From Gemmatimonadota bacterium (GTDB lineage Bacteria; Gemmatimonadota; Gemmatimonadetes; Longimicrobiales; Gaopeijiaceae), in contig JAJDVT010000104.1 of NCBI GenBank assembly GCA_022826005.1, positions 43,085 through 107,084 of the forward strand: a DNA stretch of 64,000 nt. The letters are read 5' to 3'. Below are positions 6,465-17,195 of this stretch, piece by piece. Under the pieces are notes generated by a model. That model did no database searches. It saw nothing but the letters and a program-made list of their open reading frames with translations, and had not been told where the DNA came from. Numbering within the stretch: the first letter of the stretch is position 1; every line of letters starts with the position of its first letter. A program made the position numbers and the translations under genes.

Positions 6465-7922
6465 ATGACCGACCAGACAATGGGTGAAGCGCCCTTCGGC
6501 GCGCTCCTCGAAGACCCGGAGGAAATGCGCCGTTCGGGATACGAGGTGGTGGACGCAATCGTCGAGAGATGGGCCAATCTGCCCGAGGGGCCGGCCTGGC
6601 AGGGAGCCACCCGTGACCACCTCCAGCCGCTCCTGCACGGGCCCGCGCCGGAGGAGGGACGCGATTTGGAAGGGCTGTTGAACACCATCATCAGGGATGT
6701 GATGCCGTACGCAGGGCGGATCGACCACCCGCGCTTCCTGGCCTTCATCCCCTCCAGCCCGACGTGGGCTTCGGTGCTGGCCAGCTTCCTGATCGCGGGG
6801 TACAACGTCTTCCAGGGGACCTGGCTGGAGTCGTCGGGTCCCTCCCAGATCGAGGTGACGGTGCTGGACTGGTTCCGCGAGTGGCTCAGGTACCCGGCGG
6901 GAGGCAGCGGTGTGCTCACCAGCGGCGGGTCGGCGGCCAACCTGCTGGCGATCGTCACGGCCCGCGAGACGGCGGGGAATCCGGAGCGCGGGACCCTCTA
7001 CCTGTCCGGGCAGGCTCACGGGTCGCTGGAGCGGGCAGCCCGCGTCGCGGGGATTCCTTCGGAGCGGATCCGGCCGGTGGAAGCCGACGAGGTGGGCCGC
7101 ATCGTCCCCGCCGCGCTGCGAGCAGCGATCAGCCGCGACCGGGCCGGCGGCCTGGAACCCTTTCTGGTCGTCGGGAACGCAGGCACGACCAACACGGGCG
7201 CGATCGACCCGCTGGCGGAGCTGGCGGACATCGCCCGCGGGGAAGGCCTCTGGTACCATGTGGACGGCGCCTACGGGGGCTTCGCCATCCTCGACCCCGG
7301 GGTGCGACCGCTGATGGCCGGACTTGAGCGCTCCGACAGCGTGACCCTCGATCCGCACAAGTGGTTTTACCAGCCGTATGAAACGGGGTGCCTGATGGTC
7401 CGGGATCCGGCACTTCTCGAGCGCGCCTTCCGCATCGCGCCCGACTACCTGCAGGACGCCGAGTGGGGCCCCCGCCACGTCAACTTCTGTGATCGAGGCG
7501 TTCAGCTCACCCGCATCTTCCGGGCGCTGCGCGTCTGGCTTTCGGTGCAGCGGTACGGGATGGCCGCCCACCGCGCGGCGATCTCGCGGGCCATCGCGCT
7601 GGCGCGGGGTGCCGAGAGCCGCATCCGGGAACTCCCCGAGCTGGAGCTGCTGGCACCGCAAAGCCTCGGGATCGTCTGTTTCCGCTACCGCGGCGGCGGC
7701 GGGGCTCTCGCCGGTGAAGAGCTGGACGACCTCAACCGGCGCATCCAGGACGAGATCGTGAACTCCGGCTTCGCGATGATGTCGTCGACGCGCTTGCGCG
7801 GCCACCTCTCGCTCCGGTTCTGCGTGCTCAACGTCCGCACGACCGCGGAAGATCTCGCGCGGGTCCTGGACCGTATCGCGGCGGTCGGCCGGCGGCTGGA
7901 CATCCAGCGAAGCAAGCTGTAA
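6465..7922 (+). CDS. Group II pyridoxal-phosphate-dependent decarboxylase (aromatic amino acid decarboxylase-like)
   Basis: A 485-residue cytoplasmic PLP enzyme of the DDC/GAD family. The N-terminal dimerisation part carries HPRFLAFIPSS and the domain continues with GVLTSGGSAANLLAI (phosphate binding), NAGTTNTGAIDPL, HVDGAYGGFA (Asp stacking on the pyridine nitrogen) and LDPHKWFYQPYE with the Schiff-base Lys299. Length and motif order match aromatic-L-amino-acid or tyrosine-type decarboxylases. The substrate cannot be fixed from sequence. It is monocistronic or leads into the CPBP gene 15 bases downstream. A second ATG at 6480 is a possible alternative start. Confidence 0.88.
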   Translation: MTDQTMGEAPFGALLEDPEEMRRSGYEVVDAIVERWANLPEGPAWQGATRDHLQPLLHGPAPEEGRDLEGLLNTIIRDVMPYAGRIDHPRFLAFIPSSPTWASVLASFLIAGYNVFQGTWLESSGPSQIEVTVLDWFREWLRYPAGGSGVLTSGGSAANLLAIVTARETAGNPERGTLYLSGQAHGSLERAARVAGIPSERIRPVEADEVGRIVPAALRAAISRDRAGGLEPFLVVGNAGTTNTGAIDPLAELADIARGEGLWYHVDGAYGGFAILDPGVRPLMAGLERSDSVTLDPHKWFYQPYETGCLMVRDPALLERAFRIAPDYLQDAEWGPRHVNFCDRGVQLTRIFRALRVWLSVQRYGMAAHRAAISRAIALARGAESRIRELPELELLAPQSLGIVCFRYRGGGGALAGEELDDLNRRIQDEIVNSGFAMMSSTRLRGHLSLRFCVLNVRTTAEDLARVLDRIAAVGRRLDIQRSKL

Positions 7923-7937
7923 AGAGGACACGACATC

Positions 7938-8789
7938 TTGCCAGGCAAACATTGCACTGTGGCTGGGTGGGCATGGGTGGTTCTGTGCGCCGGGACGGCC
8001 GCGGTGTTCGTGTTCTCCGGGCTGGGCGGCCCCTTTGCGTCGCTGGCCGCGGCGGTATTCCTGGTGGCCCTGCCCGGCGTTGCGCTGGCGCAGCGCCCGG
8101 TTCAGGCCCTGGAGCTGCGGGACCACCGCGCGTTGGCCTACGCCAGTTCGGCGGTCGCGCTGGTGGCGATGGCGCTTTGGGCGTGGTGGGTGTGGCCGGC
8201 AGCGGGAGGAGAGCTGCGGGCCTGGCTTGCGTGGCCGGGAGCGGGGCTCGGGGCGGGCGATTGGTTCGGGTTGCCGGAAGCGGGCCGGAGCCCGGCGGGA
8301 CGGCTCGGCTGGCGCGGTTCCGCGGCAGGCCTGATCGGGGCCACGGTCCTGCTCACCGCGGGTGGCCTGACAATCTGCTTCGCCTTTCGCGCACTCGGGC
8401 ACCGGTACGGATGGGAAGAAACGGAGGTGGTCAGGGCCATCCTTCCCGTCACTCCCGCCGAGAGGAATCTCTTCACGATCCTGTCGATCGCGGCGGGTGT
8501 CTGCGAGGAGATCGTCTATCGCGGCTTCCTCCCGCTCTTCCTCATGCCCTGGTGCGGCGACCGCTACCTGCTCGCGGCACTACCCGCGACGGCCGTTTTT
8601 GGTATTCTTCACGCCTACCAGAGCGCCCACGGCATGGTTCGGACGGCGGCGATGGGCCTCATTCTCGCCGCCGGGGTGGCCTGGACCGGGAGTCTGCTGC
8701 CCTCGATCCTGGCGCACGCGGCGCTCAACCTGCTGATCGGCCTGATGCTTGCCGATTCACTGCTGGGAGGGAAGCAAGGAAAGGGATAG
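7938..8789 (+). CDS. CPBP family intramembrane metalloprotease
   Basis: An integral membrane protein of 283 residues with about eight hydrophobic segments. The CPBP (Abi/Rce1-type) motifs are present in order: CEEIVYRGFLPL (EExxxR, catalytic glutamates), FGILHAYQ (FxxxH) and HAALNLLIG near the C-terminus. Such proteases cleave membrane-associated substrates; the bacterial targets are mostly unknown. The start is a TTG at 7938 with AGAGGA upstream. It lies 15 bases after the decarboxylase and nine bases before the DUF6941-like gene, so it may be part of a four-gene run ending with the MOSC protein. Confidence 0.87.
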   Translation: MPGKHCTVAGWAWVVLCAGTAAVFVFSGLGGPFASLAAAVFLVALPGVALAQRPVQALELRDHRALAYASSAVALVAMALWAWWVWPAAGGELRAWLAWPGAGLGAGDWFGLPEAGRSPAGRLGWRGSAAGLIGATVLLTAGGLTICFAFRALGHRYGWEETEVVRAILPVTPAERNLFTILSIAAGVCEEIVYRGFLPLFLMPWCGDRYLLAALPATAVFGILHAYQSAHGMVRTAAMGLILAAGVAWTGSLLPSILAHAALNLLIGLMLADSLLGGKQGKG

Positions 8790-8798
8790 AGGACCCAA

Positions 8799-9206
8799 AT
8801 GGAGATAGATCTCGCGATTACCGCCGACGCGGCCACCATCGACGCCTCGGGCAAGCTGAATCTGCTCGGCGTCTTCGACCAGATCAGCGCCGCCCGCTTT
8901 CCGGCTCGGCACGGCCGCCTCTCACTGGTGCTGCGCTTCACGGGCGGCGTCGCCGATGCGGGGACGCATCAGCTCACGATCAAGCTCATGACCCCGTCGG
9001 GGAAGGAACTCGTGGCCATCCGCGGCGACCTCAACGTGTCGCCCGGCCACGGTAGCATCCAGACCGGGATCCGAGTGCCGCACGTGATCAACATGGACGG
9101 GCTGGTCTTCCAGGAGGCCGGCGTGCACACCTTCGAGATCCTCGTCGACGACCGCCACCAGGCGACGCTGCCGCTGACGATCGCGCGGCAGCAGCCGGTG
9201 TCGTGA
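8799..9206 (+). CDS. DUF6941-like protein
   Basis: A 135-residue protein with no signal peptide. The opening MEIDLAITADAATIDASGKL and NLLGVFDQISAARFPARHG, the central LVLRF and KLMTPSGKELV, and the closing EILVDDRHQATLPLTIAR match the DUF6941 family, a small beta-sandwich of unknown function. Seen: alternating beta pattern. Known: no experimental role. The stop overlaps the start of the MOSC gene (GTGA), so the two are translated together. Confidence 0.72.
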   Translation: MEIDLAITADAATIDASGKLNLLGVFDQISAARFPARHGRLSLVLRFTGGVADAGTHQLTIKLMTPSGKELVAIRGDLNVSPGHGSIQTGIRVPHVINMDGLVFQEAGVHTFEILVDDRHQATLPLTIARQQPVS

Positions 9207-10045
9207 GGGTGGCGGCGGCCCGTGCGGAACGCCGCACCGTCCTGCGCCTCCGCATCCACCCGGTCAAGGGGGCGCGCGGCCGCGATGTGGACCAGGTCGA
9301 CTTCGACGAAATGGGACCCCGGTTCGACCGCCGCTGGATGGTGGTCGGCGCCGACGGCGTGTTCATCTCCCAGCGCGGCAGGCCCGAACTGGCCACCGTG
9401 CGGGCGACGGTTGCCGGAGGGGAGCTGATCCTGGAGGCGCCGGGGGCCGGCGCGCTGGCCGTGCCGGTCGCGCCGGAGGGGGGAAGGGTGGGGGTGCGGG
9501 TGTGGGATTCGGAGCTGGAGGTCCGCGCGGTGTCGCGCGCCGCCGACGCTTGGTTCACCGCCTTCCTCGGCACCCCCCATCGACTGGTGCACATCGGGAA
9601 CGACGACGTGCGCCCCACCGATCCCGCCTATGCGGAAGGCCACCGCGTCGGATTCGCCGACGGATACCCGACGCTGCTGGTCACCCAGGGTTCGGTTGCG
9701 GAACTGGGCAGGCGCGCCGGCCGCCCGATCCCGGCGGAGCGCTTCCGCCCCAACATCATCGTTTCCGGCGAACGGGCCCACGAGGAAGACCGGTGGCGGC
9801 GCTTCACGATCGGCTCGCTGGCCTTCAGCGGCGTCAAGCTCTGCACGCGCTGCAAGGTCACGACGACCGACCAGGAGTCGGGAGAGCGCGACCCGGACCG
9901 CGAGCCGCTCCGCACCCTCGCGCGCTACCGCCACCTCAAGGACAAGGTCTACTTCGCCGTGAACGTGGTTCATCACGAGACAGGGAAGATTCGGGTGGGC
10001 GACCCGGTGGAGGTGCTCGAACAGGGGTTCATTCCGGGCGCGTGA
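9203..10045 (+). CDS. MOSC domain-containing protein
   Basis: A 280-residue protein with an N-terminal beta-barrel MOSC_N region (about 13-90: LRIHPVKGARG, DRRWMVVGADG, FISQRGRPELA) followed by the MOSC domain. The domain includes RFRPNIIVSG and the signature cysteine in LCTRCKVTTTDQESGE, then EPLRTLARYR. This architecture is that of YcbX/mARC-type molybdenum-cofactor-binding reductases of N-hydroxylated compounds. The Cys in CTRCKVTT is the expected Mo ligand region. No ferredoxin domain is fused. The GTG start at 9203 is coupled to the upstream gene. Confidence 0.88.
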   Translation: MRVAAARAERRTVLRLRIHPVKGARGRDVDQVDFDEMGPRFDRRWMVVGADGVFISQRGRPELATVRATVAGGELILEAPGAGALAVPVAPEGGRVGVRVWDSELEVRAVSRAADAWFTAFLGTPHRLVHIGNDDVRPTDPAYAEGHRVGFADGYPTLLVTQGSVAELGRRAGRPIPAERFRPNIIVSGERAHEEDRWRRFTIGSLAFSGVKLCTRCKVTTTDQESGERDPDREPLRTLARYRHLKDKVYFAVNVVHHETGKIRVGDPVEVLEQGFIPGA

Positions 10046-10108
10046 CCGGCGGCTCGCCCAGCACCGGCCTCGGACGGCCCGGTTCCGGCCGGTTTCACGT
10101 GTCCATTC

Positions 10109-10136
10109 CCCCTTGGGGATATATTCTCCCAAGGGG
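10109..10136 (+). promoter_or_regulatory. Perfect 9-bp inverted repeat around a TATATTC box, upstream of the topoisomerase gene
   Basis: The arms CCCCTTGGG (10109-10117) and CCCAAGGGG (10128-10136) are exact reverse complements, separated by GATATATTCT. The TATATTC at 10120-10126 fits the promoter-like element seen elsewhere. The arrangement suggests an operator laid over a promoter, 48 bases before the ATG at 10184. The alternative is a terminator for the MOSC operon, but there is no T-run. Confidence 0.5.
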
Positions 10137-10183
10137 TCCTATCCTGTTCCAGGACCGGCGGGTCGAGTTCACCGGGGGTGCGA

Positions 10184-12678
<2,495 letters not shown>

Positions 12679-12682
<4 letters not shown>

Positions 12683-13830
12683 AGTTCCTCGTCCTCGGCG
12701 GGGGCACCCAGGGCACCGCCGCCGCCTTCGACCTGCTGAGCGAACCTGCGGTCGCCGAGGTCGTGATCGCGGACCTTGCGAGCGGCTCGCTCCCCTCCTG
12801 TATCCGCCCGCACGCCGGCGAGCGGCTGAGGCTGGTCGAGGCCGACGCGTCGGACGAGCCCGCAGTGGCGAATCTGATGGAGGGGATGACGGGCGTACTC
12901 TGCGCGCTCCCCTACTACTTCAACCTGCCGATGGCGCGTCTCGCGGTGGAGGCCGGGGTCCATTTCACGGATCTTGGCGGCAATACGGCGATCGTGGAGG
13001 GACAGCGGGCCCTGGATGCCGAAGCACGGGAGCGCGGGGTATCCGTCCTTCCGGACACGGGGCTGGCACCCGGGATGGTGAACGTCTTCGCCCAGGCAGG
13101 CATCGATGCACTGGACAGCGTCGACGCGGTCCGGCTCCGGGTCGGCGGCCTGCCGCAGCGGCCCAGGCCCCCGCTCAACTACCAGGTCGTCTATTCCCTG
13201 GAGGGCATGCTCGACTACTACGTCACCCCCGCGACGATTCTGCGCGGCGGCAGGCCGACCAGCGTGCCCGCCCTCTCGGGGCTGGAGACGGTCGACTTCC
13301 CCGAGCCGGTGGGCCGGTTGGAGGCCTTTTTCACGGGCGGGGGAACCTCCACGCTGCCGCGCCGCCACGAGGGCCGGATCGACACCCTGGAATACAAGAC
13401 GCTGAGGTACCCCGGCCACGCGCACATCATGAAGGCAATCCGGGAGCTGGGGCTACTCAGCGACGAGGACATCGTGTACAATGGTGCGCGCGTAAACCCG
13501 CGCCGCTTCTTCATCGAGCGGGTGACGCCGTTGCTGCGCGATGACGGTGGAGGTGACATGGTCGTGGTTCGCGTGGACGTGACGGGCCGGCGAGAGGGCA
13601 GGGAGGCCCGCATCCGCTACGAGGTCCTGGACCTGCAGGACGCCGCGACGGGATTCACGGCCATGGCCAGAACCACCGGCTTCTCGCTGTCGCTGACGGC
13701 GCTGCTGCAGGCGCGCGGCGAGGTGCGCCCCGGCGTCGGCACACCCGACGAAGTGATGCCGCCGGCCCGGTACATCGCGGAGCTGGCAAGGCGGGGAATC
13801 CACACGAAGATGGCGGAGTCGCCCGGCTGA
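12679..13830 (+). CDS. Saccharopine dehydrogenase family protein, probable L-lysine 6-dehydrogenase
   Basis: A 383-residue NAD(P)-dependent enzyme with the Rossmann start [20 protein letters not shown]. The middle of the protein (about 150-230) closely resembles Geobacillus lysine 6-dehydrogenase, with [48 protein letters not shown] and [12 protein letters not shown]. That enzyme oxidatively deaminates the epsilon-amino group of lysine. Also seen: [12 protein letters not shown] and [12 protein letters not shown]. The ATG overlaps the topoisomerase stop (ATGA), an odd functional pairing. Substrate assignment rests on remembered similarity and should be read as probable. Confidence 0.82.
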
Positions 13831-13878
13831 CCCGCCGGCCGGTGATTCCCTGAACACGATGAACAGAGACATTCTTCC

Positions 13879-14988
13879 ATGCCATTGTCCTTGATCCACC
13901 GACTCCGCGCGGCGGTCGTCGCCACCCTGGCCTGCACGGCGGGGGCCTGCGCCGCACCCGATGACACCAGCAGCAATGGCGCGAGCCCGGACCCGGCGGG
14001 CACGCCGCAGCTGGTCCATCCGTCCGAGACGCGCTTCGGCGAGATGAGACAGCTGACCTTCGCGGGCGAGAACGCGGAGGCCTATTGGAGCGACGACGGG
14101 TCCCGGCTGATCTTCCAGTCCACCCCGACGCCCGGGGAGGGCTGCGACCAGATCTACACGCTCGACCCCGAGACCGGCGCCACCGAGCTCGTCAGCACCG
14201 GCGAAGGTCGCACGACCTGCTCGTACTTCTATCCGGGCGGAGACCGCATCCTCTACTCCTCCACCCACCACTTCGACACGGCCTGCCCCGCCGCGCCAGA
14301 CTTCTCCCAGGGGTACGTCTGGGCGGTCTATCCCAGCTTCGACATCTTCGCGGCCGACGCGGACGGCTCCAATCTCCGCCAGCTCACCACCTCGGTCGGC
14401 TACGATGCCGAAGCCACCTTCTCCCCGACGGGGCATCGGATCATCTTCACCTCCTTGCGCGACGGCGATCTCGACCTGTACTCCATGCTCCCCGACGGCT
14501 CCGATGTGCAGCGCGTCACCAGCCGCCTCGGCTATGATGGCGGCGCCTTCTACAGCCCCGACGGCACGAAGATCGTCTGGCGCGCCCACTACCCCGAGAC
14601 CGGGGAGGAGCGCGAGGACTACCTGTCACTCCTGGACGAGGGGCTGATCCGGCCCTCCGCGCTCGACATCTACGTGGCCGACGCGGACGGGTCCAACCCG
14701 CGCCAGCTCACAGACAACGGCGCGGCCAACTTTGCCCCGTACTGGCACCCCTCCGGCGAGAAGATCATCTTCTCGTCGAACATGCACGACCCCCAGGGCC
14801 GGGACTTTGAACTCTACCTCATCAACGTGGACGGCTCCGGCCTGGAGCGCGTCACCTGGTCAGAGGGCTTCGACGGCTTCCCCGTCTTCCACCCGGACGG
14901 CACGAAGCTGGTCTTCGGGTCGAACCGCAACATGTCGCACGAGGGCAACACGAATCTGTTCCTGGTGGAGTGGTTGGAGGGGAATTGA
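13879..14988 (+). CDS. Secreted PD40/TolB-like beta-propeller lipoprotein
   Basis: A 369-residue exported protein. The signal segment ends at ACTAGACAAP, with a cysteine available for lipidation at about residue 24. The mature part is repeated propeller blades with the PD40 pattern: FSPTGHRIIFTSLRDGDLDLY, YSPDGTKIVWRA, WHPSGEKIIFSSNMHD and FHPDGTKLVFGSNR. These alternate with strings such as IFAADADGSNLRQLT and IYVADADGSNPRQLT. Such propellers bind proteins or sugars in the periplasm; TolB is the best-known relative. No peptidase domain is attached. It follows the lysine dehydrogenase gene by 48 bases. Confidence 0.85.
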   Translation: MPLSLIHRLRAAVVATLACTAGACAAPDDTSSNGASPDPAGTPQLVHPSETRFGEMRQLTFAGENAEAYWSDDGSRLIFQSTPTPGEGCDQIYTLDPETGATELVSTGEGRTTCSYFYPGGDRILYSSTHHFDTACPAAPDFSQGYVWAVYPSFDIFAADADGSNLRQLTTSVGYDAEATFSPTGHRIIFTSLRDGDLDLYSMLPDGSDVQRVTSRLGYDGGAFYSPDGTKIVWRAHYPETGEEREDYLSLLDEGLIRPSALDIYVADADGSNPRQLTDNGAANFAPYWHPSGEKIIFSSNMHDPQGRDFELYLINVDGSGLERVTWSEGFDGFPVFHPDGTKLVFGSNRNMSHEGNTNLFLVEWLEGN

Positions 14989-15007
14989 GGGGCGACGGAA
15001 CAGTGCG

Positions 15008-15020
15008 TGTAATGGTTACA
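15008..15020. repeat. Short palindrome TGTAA-TGG-TTACA
   Basis: A 13-base inverted repeat (5-base arms, 3-base centre) immediately before the 24-bp palindrome at 15026. It shares the TGTAAT half-site with that palindrome, as tandem operator sites often do. Confidence 0.5.
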
Positions 15021-15025
15021 TGACT

Positions 15026-15049
15026 AAATGTAATGTCGACATTACATTT
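15026..15049. repeat. Perfect 24-bp AT-rich palindrome between convergent genes
   Basis: The 12-base half AAATGTAATGTC is followed directly by its exact reverse complement GACATTACATTT, with no spacer. It lies in the 60-base gap between the stop of the PD40 gene (14988) and the stop of the Nudix gene (15049). The low GC content and perfect symmetry suggest a protein-binding site. A bidirectional terminator is the alternative, but the stem is weak and there is no loop. Confidence 0.7.
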
Positions 15050-15717
15050 CAGCTCGCCGCCGCCACCTCGAGCAGCCTCGTGAGGATCCGGTAGGTCAGT
15101 CCCCAGATCACCCGGCCCTCCAGGCGGATGCACGGGAATTGTCGCACCACCCCGCCGTAGGTCCACGGGTAGGTCCCCCGGTTGGCGGGGTCCAGGAGCG
15201 CTTCCACGGGGAACCAATGAACCGACGCCACCTCCCGGCTGGCCACTCGCGCCACGGCCTCGGAATCGACCTGGAACACAAAGGGCCAGATCGAGATGGT
15301 GGGAATGCGGACGCCCAGTGGCCGCATCGCCTCGATTCGGCCGAGGAGCATGCCGCGAGCGACCAGGTCGACTCCCGTCTCCTCCATGGTCTCGCGGACG
15401 GCCGCGCCCACCAGCCCTGCATCCTCCGGATCGAGACGCCCACCCGGGAGCGCCATCTGGCCCGACCACGGATCCCGCCTGGAGCTGGCCCTCCGGATCA
15501 CCAGCAGGTCGCAGTCGCCGAGCCGCGGATCCGTTGTTTCGGCCCGGCCCGGCGGACGCAGCACACCGGCCACTGCCGCGTTCTTCCGCCCCGCGTCGGG
15601 GAATGCCATCTGCGGCTCGCCGAACCGGTCCGCAAGCGTCGCCGGCAGGCGCGACAGGCGCAATTCAGCCGCTCGCCGGCTCCCCGGCGACCCCTCCGCG
15701 CCACCGCCGGGCTTCAC
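15049..15717 (-). CDS. Nudix hydrolase, CoA pyrophosphatase-like
   Basis: A 222-residue Nudix enzyme. The Nudix box is complete: GGRLDPEDAGLVGAAVRET followed by MEETG (pattern Gx5Ex7REUxEExGU), preceded by DPWSGQMALPGG. The SGQMALPGG lead and overall length match the YeaB/NudL group that cleaves coenzyme A and related nucleoside diphosphates. The start is a GTG at 15717 with AGAGG upstream. The first 25 residues are not domain and an internal start is possible. It is 43 bases downstream of queE on the same strand and may share its transcript. Confidence 0.85.
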   Translation of the reverse strand: MKPGGGAEGSPGSRRAAELRLSRLPATLADRFGEPQMAFPDAGRKNAAVAGVLRPPGRAETTDPRLGDCDLLVIRRASSRRDPWSGQMALPGGRLDPEDAGLVGAAVRETMEETGVDLVARGMLLGRIEAMRPLGVRIPTISIWPFVFQVDSEAVARVASREVASVHWFPVEALLDPANRGTYPWTYGGVVRQFPCIRLEGRVIWGLTYRILTRLLEVAAAS

Positions 15718-15760
15718 CGCGCCTCTCGCGGGGTTCCCGCGGGCCTTACCACGGACTCCC

Positions 15761-16453
15761 CTATACCCCGGCGCGATCCGGTCCCCAGATGTGCTTGTGC
15801 AACTGGGTCTGGAAGCGCACGGGAAGCCCGCTGTCGAGAATCCGCGCGGCCAGCTCCTCCAGCCCCCCCATCCCCCACACCGGCGAGATCAGCAGCGCGC
15901 CCAGCGTCCCTGCGCGAACCCGTTCATCCAACCGCCGCTCCCTGATCACGCGCTCCGCCCACTCGCAGTCGTCCAGCCCGGCAACCACGAACTTGACCTC
16001 GTCCCGGTGCGTCAGGTGGTCCAGATTCGACCAGAGGTTGCGCTGCTCCTCCCCGGAGCCCGGGCACTTCAGGTCCATGATCTTGTGCACACGCGGATCC
16101 AGCACGCCGACATCGAGCGCGCCCGACGTCTCGATCAGCACCGTGTAGCCTTCGTCGAGCAGGCGCCGGGCCAGGACCGCGGCCCCCGGCTGGACGAGCG
16201 GCTCGCCGCCGGTGATCTCGACGAGGCGGCACTCCTTCCCCTCAACCTCCCGCATGACCTCGTCCAGGGTGAGCCTGGTCCCCCCGTGGAAGGCGTACGC
16301 GGTGTCGCACCAGACGCACCGCAGGGGACAGCCGGTGAGCCGCACGAAGGTGCAGGGAAGGCCGGCCCGGGTGGATTCCCCCTGGATGGAATGAAAGATC
16401 TCGGTCACGCGGACCGAAGTGACCTCCGCCGCCCCCGCCCGGGAACTCCTCAC
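15761..16453 (-). CDS. queE: 7-carboxy-7-deazaguanine synthase (QueE-like radical SAM)
   Basis: Radical-SAM enzyme that contracts 6-carboxytetrahydropterin to 7-carboxy-7-deazaguanine in queuosine/preQ0 synthesis. In the 230-residue product the cluster motif is Cys42-Cys46-Cys49 (CPLRCVWCDT). It is preceded by IFHSIQGESTRAG and followed by EITGGEPLVQ (SAM binding) and LIETSGALDVG. The closing QTQLHKHIWGP is typical of the family. The GTG start at 16453 overlaps the stop of the upstream small gene (GTGA). The other queuosine genes (queC, queD) are not in the window. Confidence 0.9.
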   Translation of the reverse strand: MRSSRAGAAEVTSVRVTEIFHSIQGESTRAGLPCTFVRLTGCPLRCVWCDTAYAFHGGTRLTLDEVMREVEGKECRLVEITGGEPLVQPGAAVLARRLLDEGYTVLIETSGALDVGVLDPRVHKIMDLKCPGSGEEQRNLWSNLDHLTHRDEVKFVVAGLDDCEWAERVIRERRLDERVRAGTLGALLISPVWGMGGLEELAARILDSGLPVRFQTQLHKHIWGPDRAGV

Positions 16454-16872
16454 GCCTGGCCACCTTCCCCGCCACTGCCGCCATCCCCCCCATCCCCACC
16501 GCCACCCGCCGCCCTGGCCACCACGGCCTCGTTGAGCAGGCGCTGGACCTCGCGCAGCGTCACGGCGCCGGCCTGCGCCACCACCGCATCCCGGGAAGCC
16601 CCCCTCCACAGCAGCGGGCTCTCCACGTGGCCGACGATGCCCAGCCCGGTCTCCGCCCACCTCGGGAAGACCAGGTACCCGGCCACCGGCGCCCTCAGGT
16701 CCCCCGAACGTTCGGTCTCGATCGACACGGTGTAGGGCTGCCCGTCACACGCCTCGAAAGCGGGCGGGCGGCTGTGGACCTCCAGATAGCCCCCCAGCGT
16801 GCGGTCGTCCTCACCCTCCCCGGGTCCCGCCGGTGCACTCCCGGTCTCAGTCGACTCTCCCGCCTGGCTCAC
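16450..16872 (-). CDS. Hypothetical protein coupled to queE
   Basis: A 140-residue protein I do not recognise. The middle (about 26-110) looks structured: LGGYLEVHSRPPAFEACDGQ, YTVSIETERSGDL, PVAGYLVFPRWAETGLGIVG, VESPLLWRG and LREVQRLLNEAVV. The last 25 residues are almost only Gly, Asp and Ser and look disordered. The GTG start at 16872 has GGAGA upstream, and the stop overlaps queE by four bases, so the two are made together. A role in deazaguanine metabolism is a guess from position only. Confidence 0.65.
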   Translation of the reverse strand: MSQAGESTETGSAPAGPGEGEDDRTLGGYLEVHSRPPAFEACDGQPYTVSIETERSGDLRAPVAGYLVFPRWAETGLGIVGHVESPLLWRGASRDAVVAQAGAVTLREVQRLLNEAVVARAAGGGGDGGDGGSGGEGGQA

Positions 16873-16914
16873 GTGTCTCTCCACCCTCGTCTGCGGACAA
16901 CTTCGCTCCCGCCG

Positions 16915-16921
16915 AAAGCTA
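16915..16921 (-). promoter_or_regulatory. Candidate -10/-7 element (TAGCTTT) for the queE operon
   Basis: On the minus strand TAGCTTT lies 43 bases before the GTG at 16872, matching the TAnnTT pattern of other upstream regions in the window. Confidence 0.3.
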
Positions 16922-16970
16922 TACCGGCGCGCGGGCCGCGGAACACCTGTGGCGCAAAAGAGCATCGATT

Positions 16971-17032
16971 CGCCCGCGGGCCTTCCCGGCACGCCCGCGC
17001 GCCTTCCAGCACACCCGCGCGCCTTCCCGGCA
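16971..17032. repeat. Three tandem copies of a ~20-bp GC-rich repeat
   Basis: Copies at 16971-16991, 16992-17011 and 17012-17032 follow the consensus CGCCCGCGCGCCTTCCCGGCA with one to three differences each. They sit in the 323-base non-coding stretch between the queE operon and the quinone oxidoreductase. Apart from this repeat and the promoter-like boxes at its two ends, I see nothing else in that gap. Confidence 0.7.
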
Positions 17033-17100
17033 AACACCTGCGGCCGCTCCCACACAAGTCCGCTACGTCCCAGGCACCGCCCACGTCCGCCCCCCGTCGC

Positions 17101-17107
17101 TATCTTC
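17101..17107 (+). promoter_or_regulatory. Candidate -10/-7 element (TATCTTC)
   Basis: TATCTTC stands in GC-rich DNA upstream of the quinone oxidoreductase gene, like TATATTC and TACCTTC before other genes here. Confidence 0.35.
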
Positions 17108-17195
17108 AATCACCCCTGTATCCACCATCATGGTCGGCCCCGCGTCTTTCCGGCCCCAGCACCCGCCCCCCCAACCCCCCAACAGCGAGCCCCCC

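Noticed and set aside
6435..8402. Long minus-strand frame opposite the decarboxylase
   Set aside because: Opposes a conserved PLP enzyme and has no recognisable motif.
15002..15029. dif-like site (AGTGCGTGTAATGGTTACATGACTAAAT)-type resemblance to the XerCD recombination site
   Set aside because: The left arm resembles the E. coli dif site, but the strongly conserved XerD arm (TTATGTTAA) is not matched, and the terminus is not expected about 15 kb from the origin.
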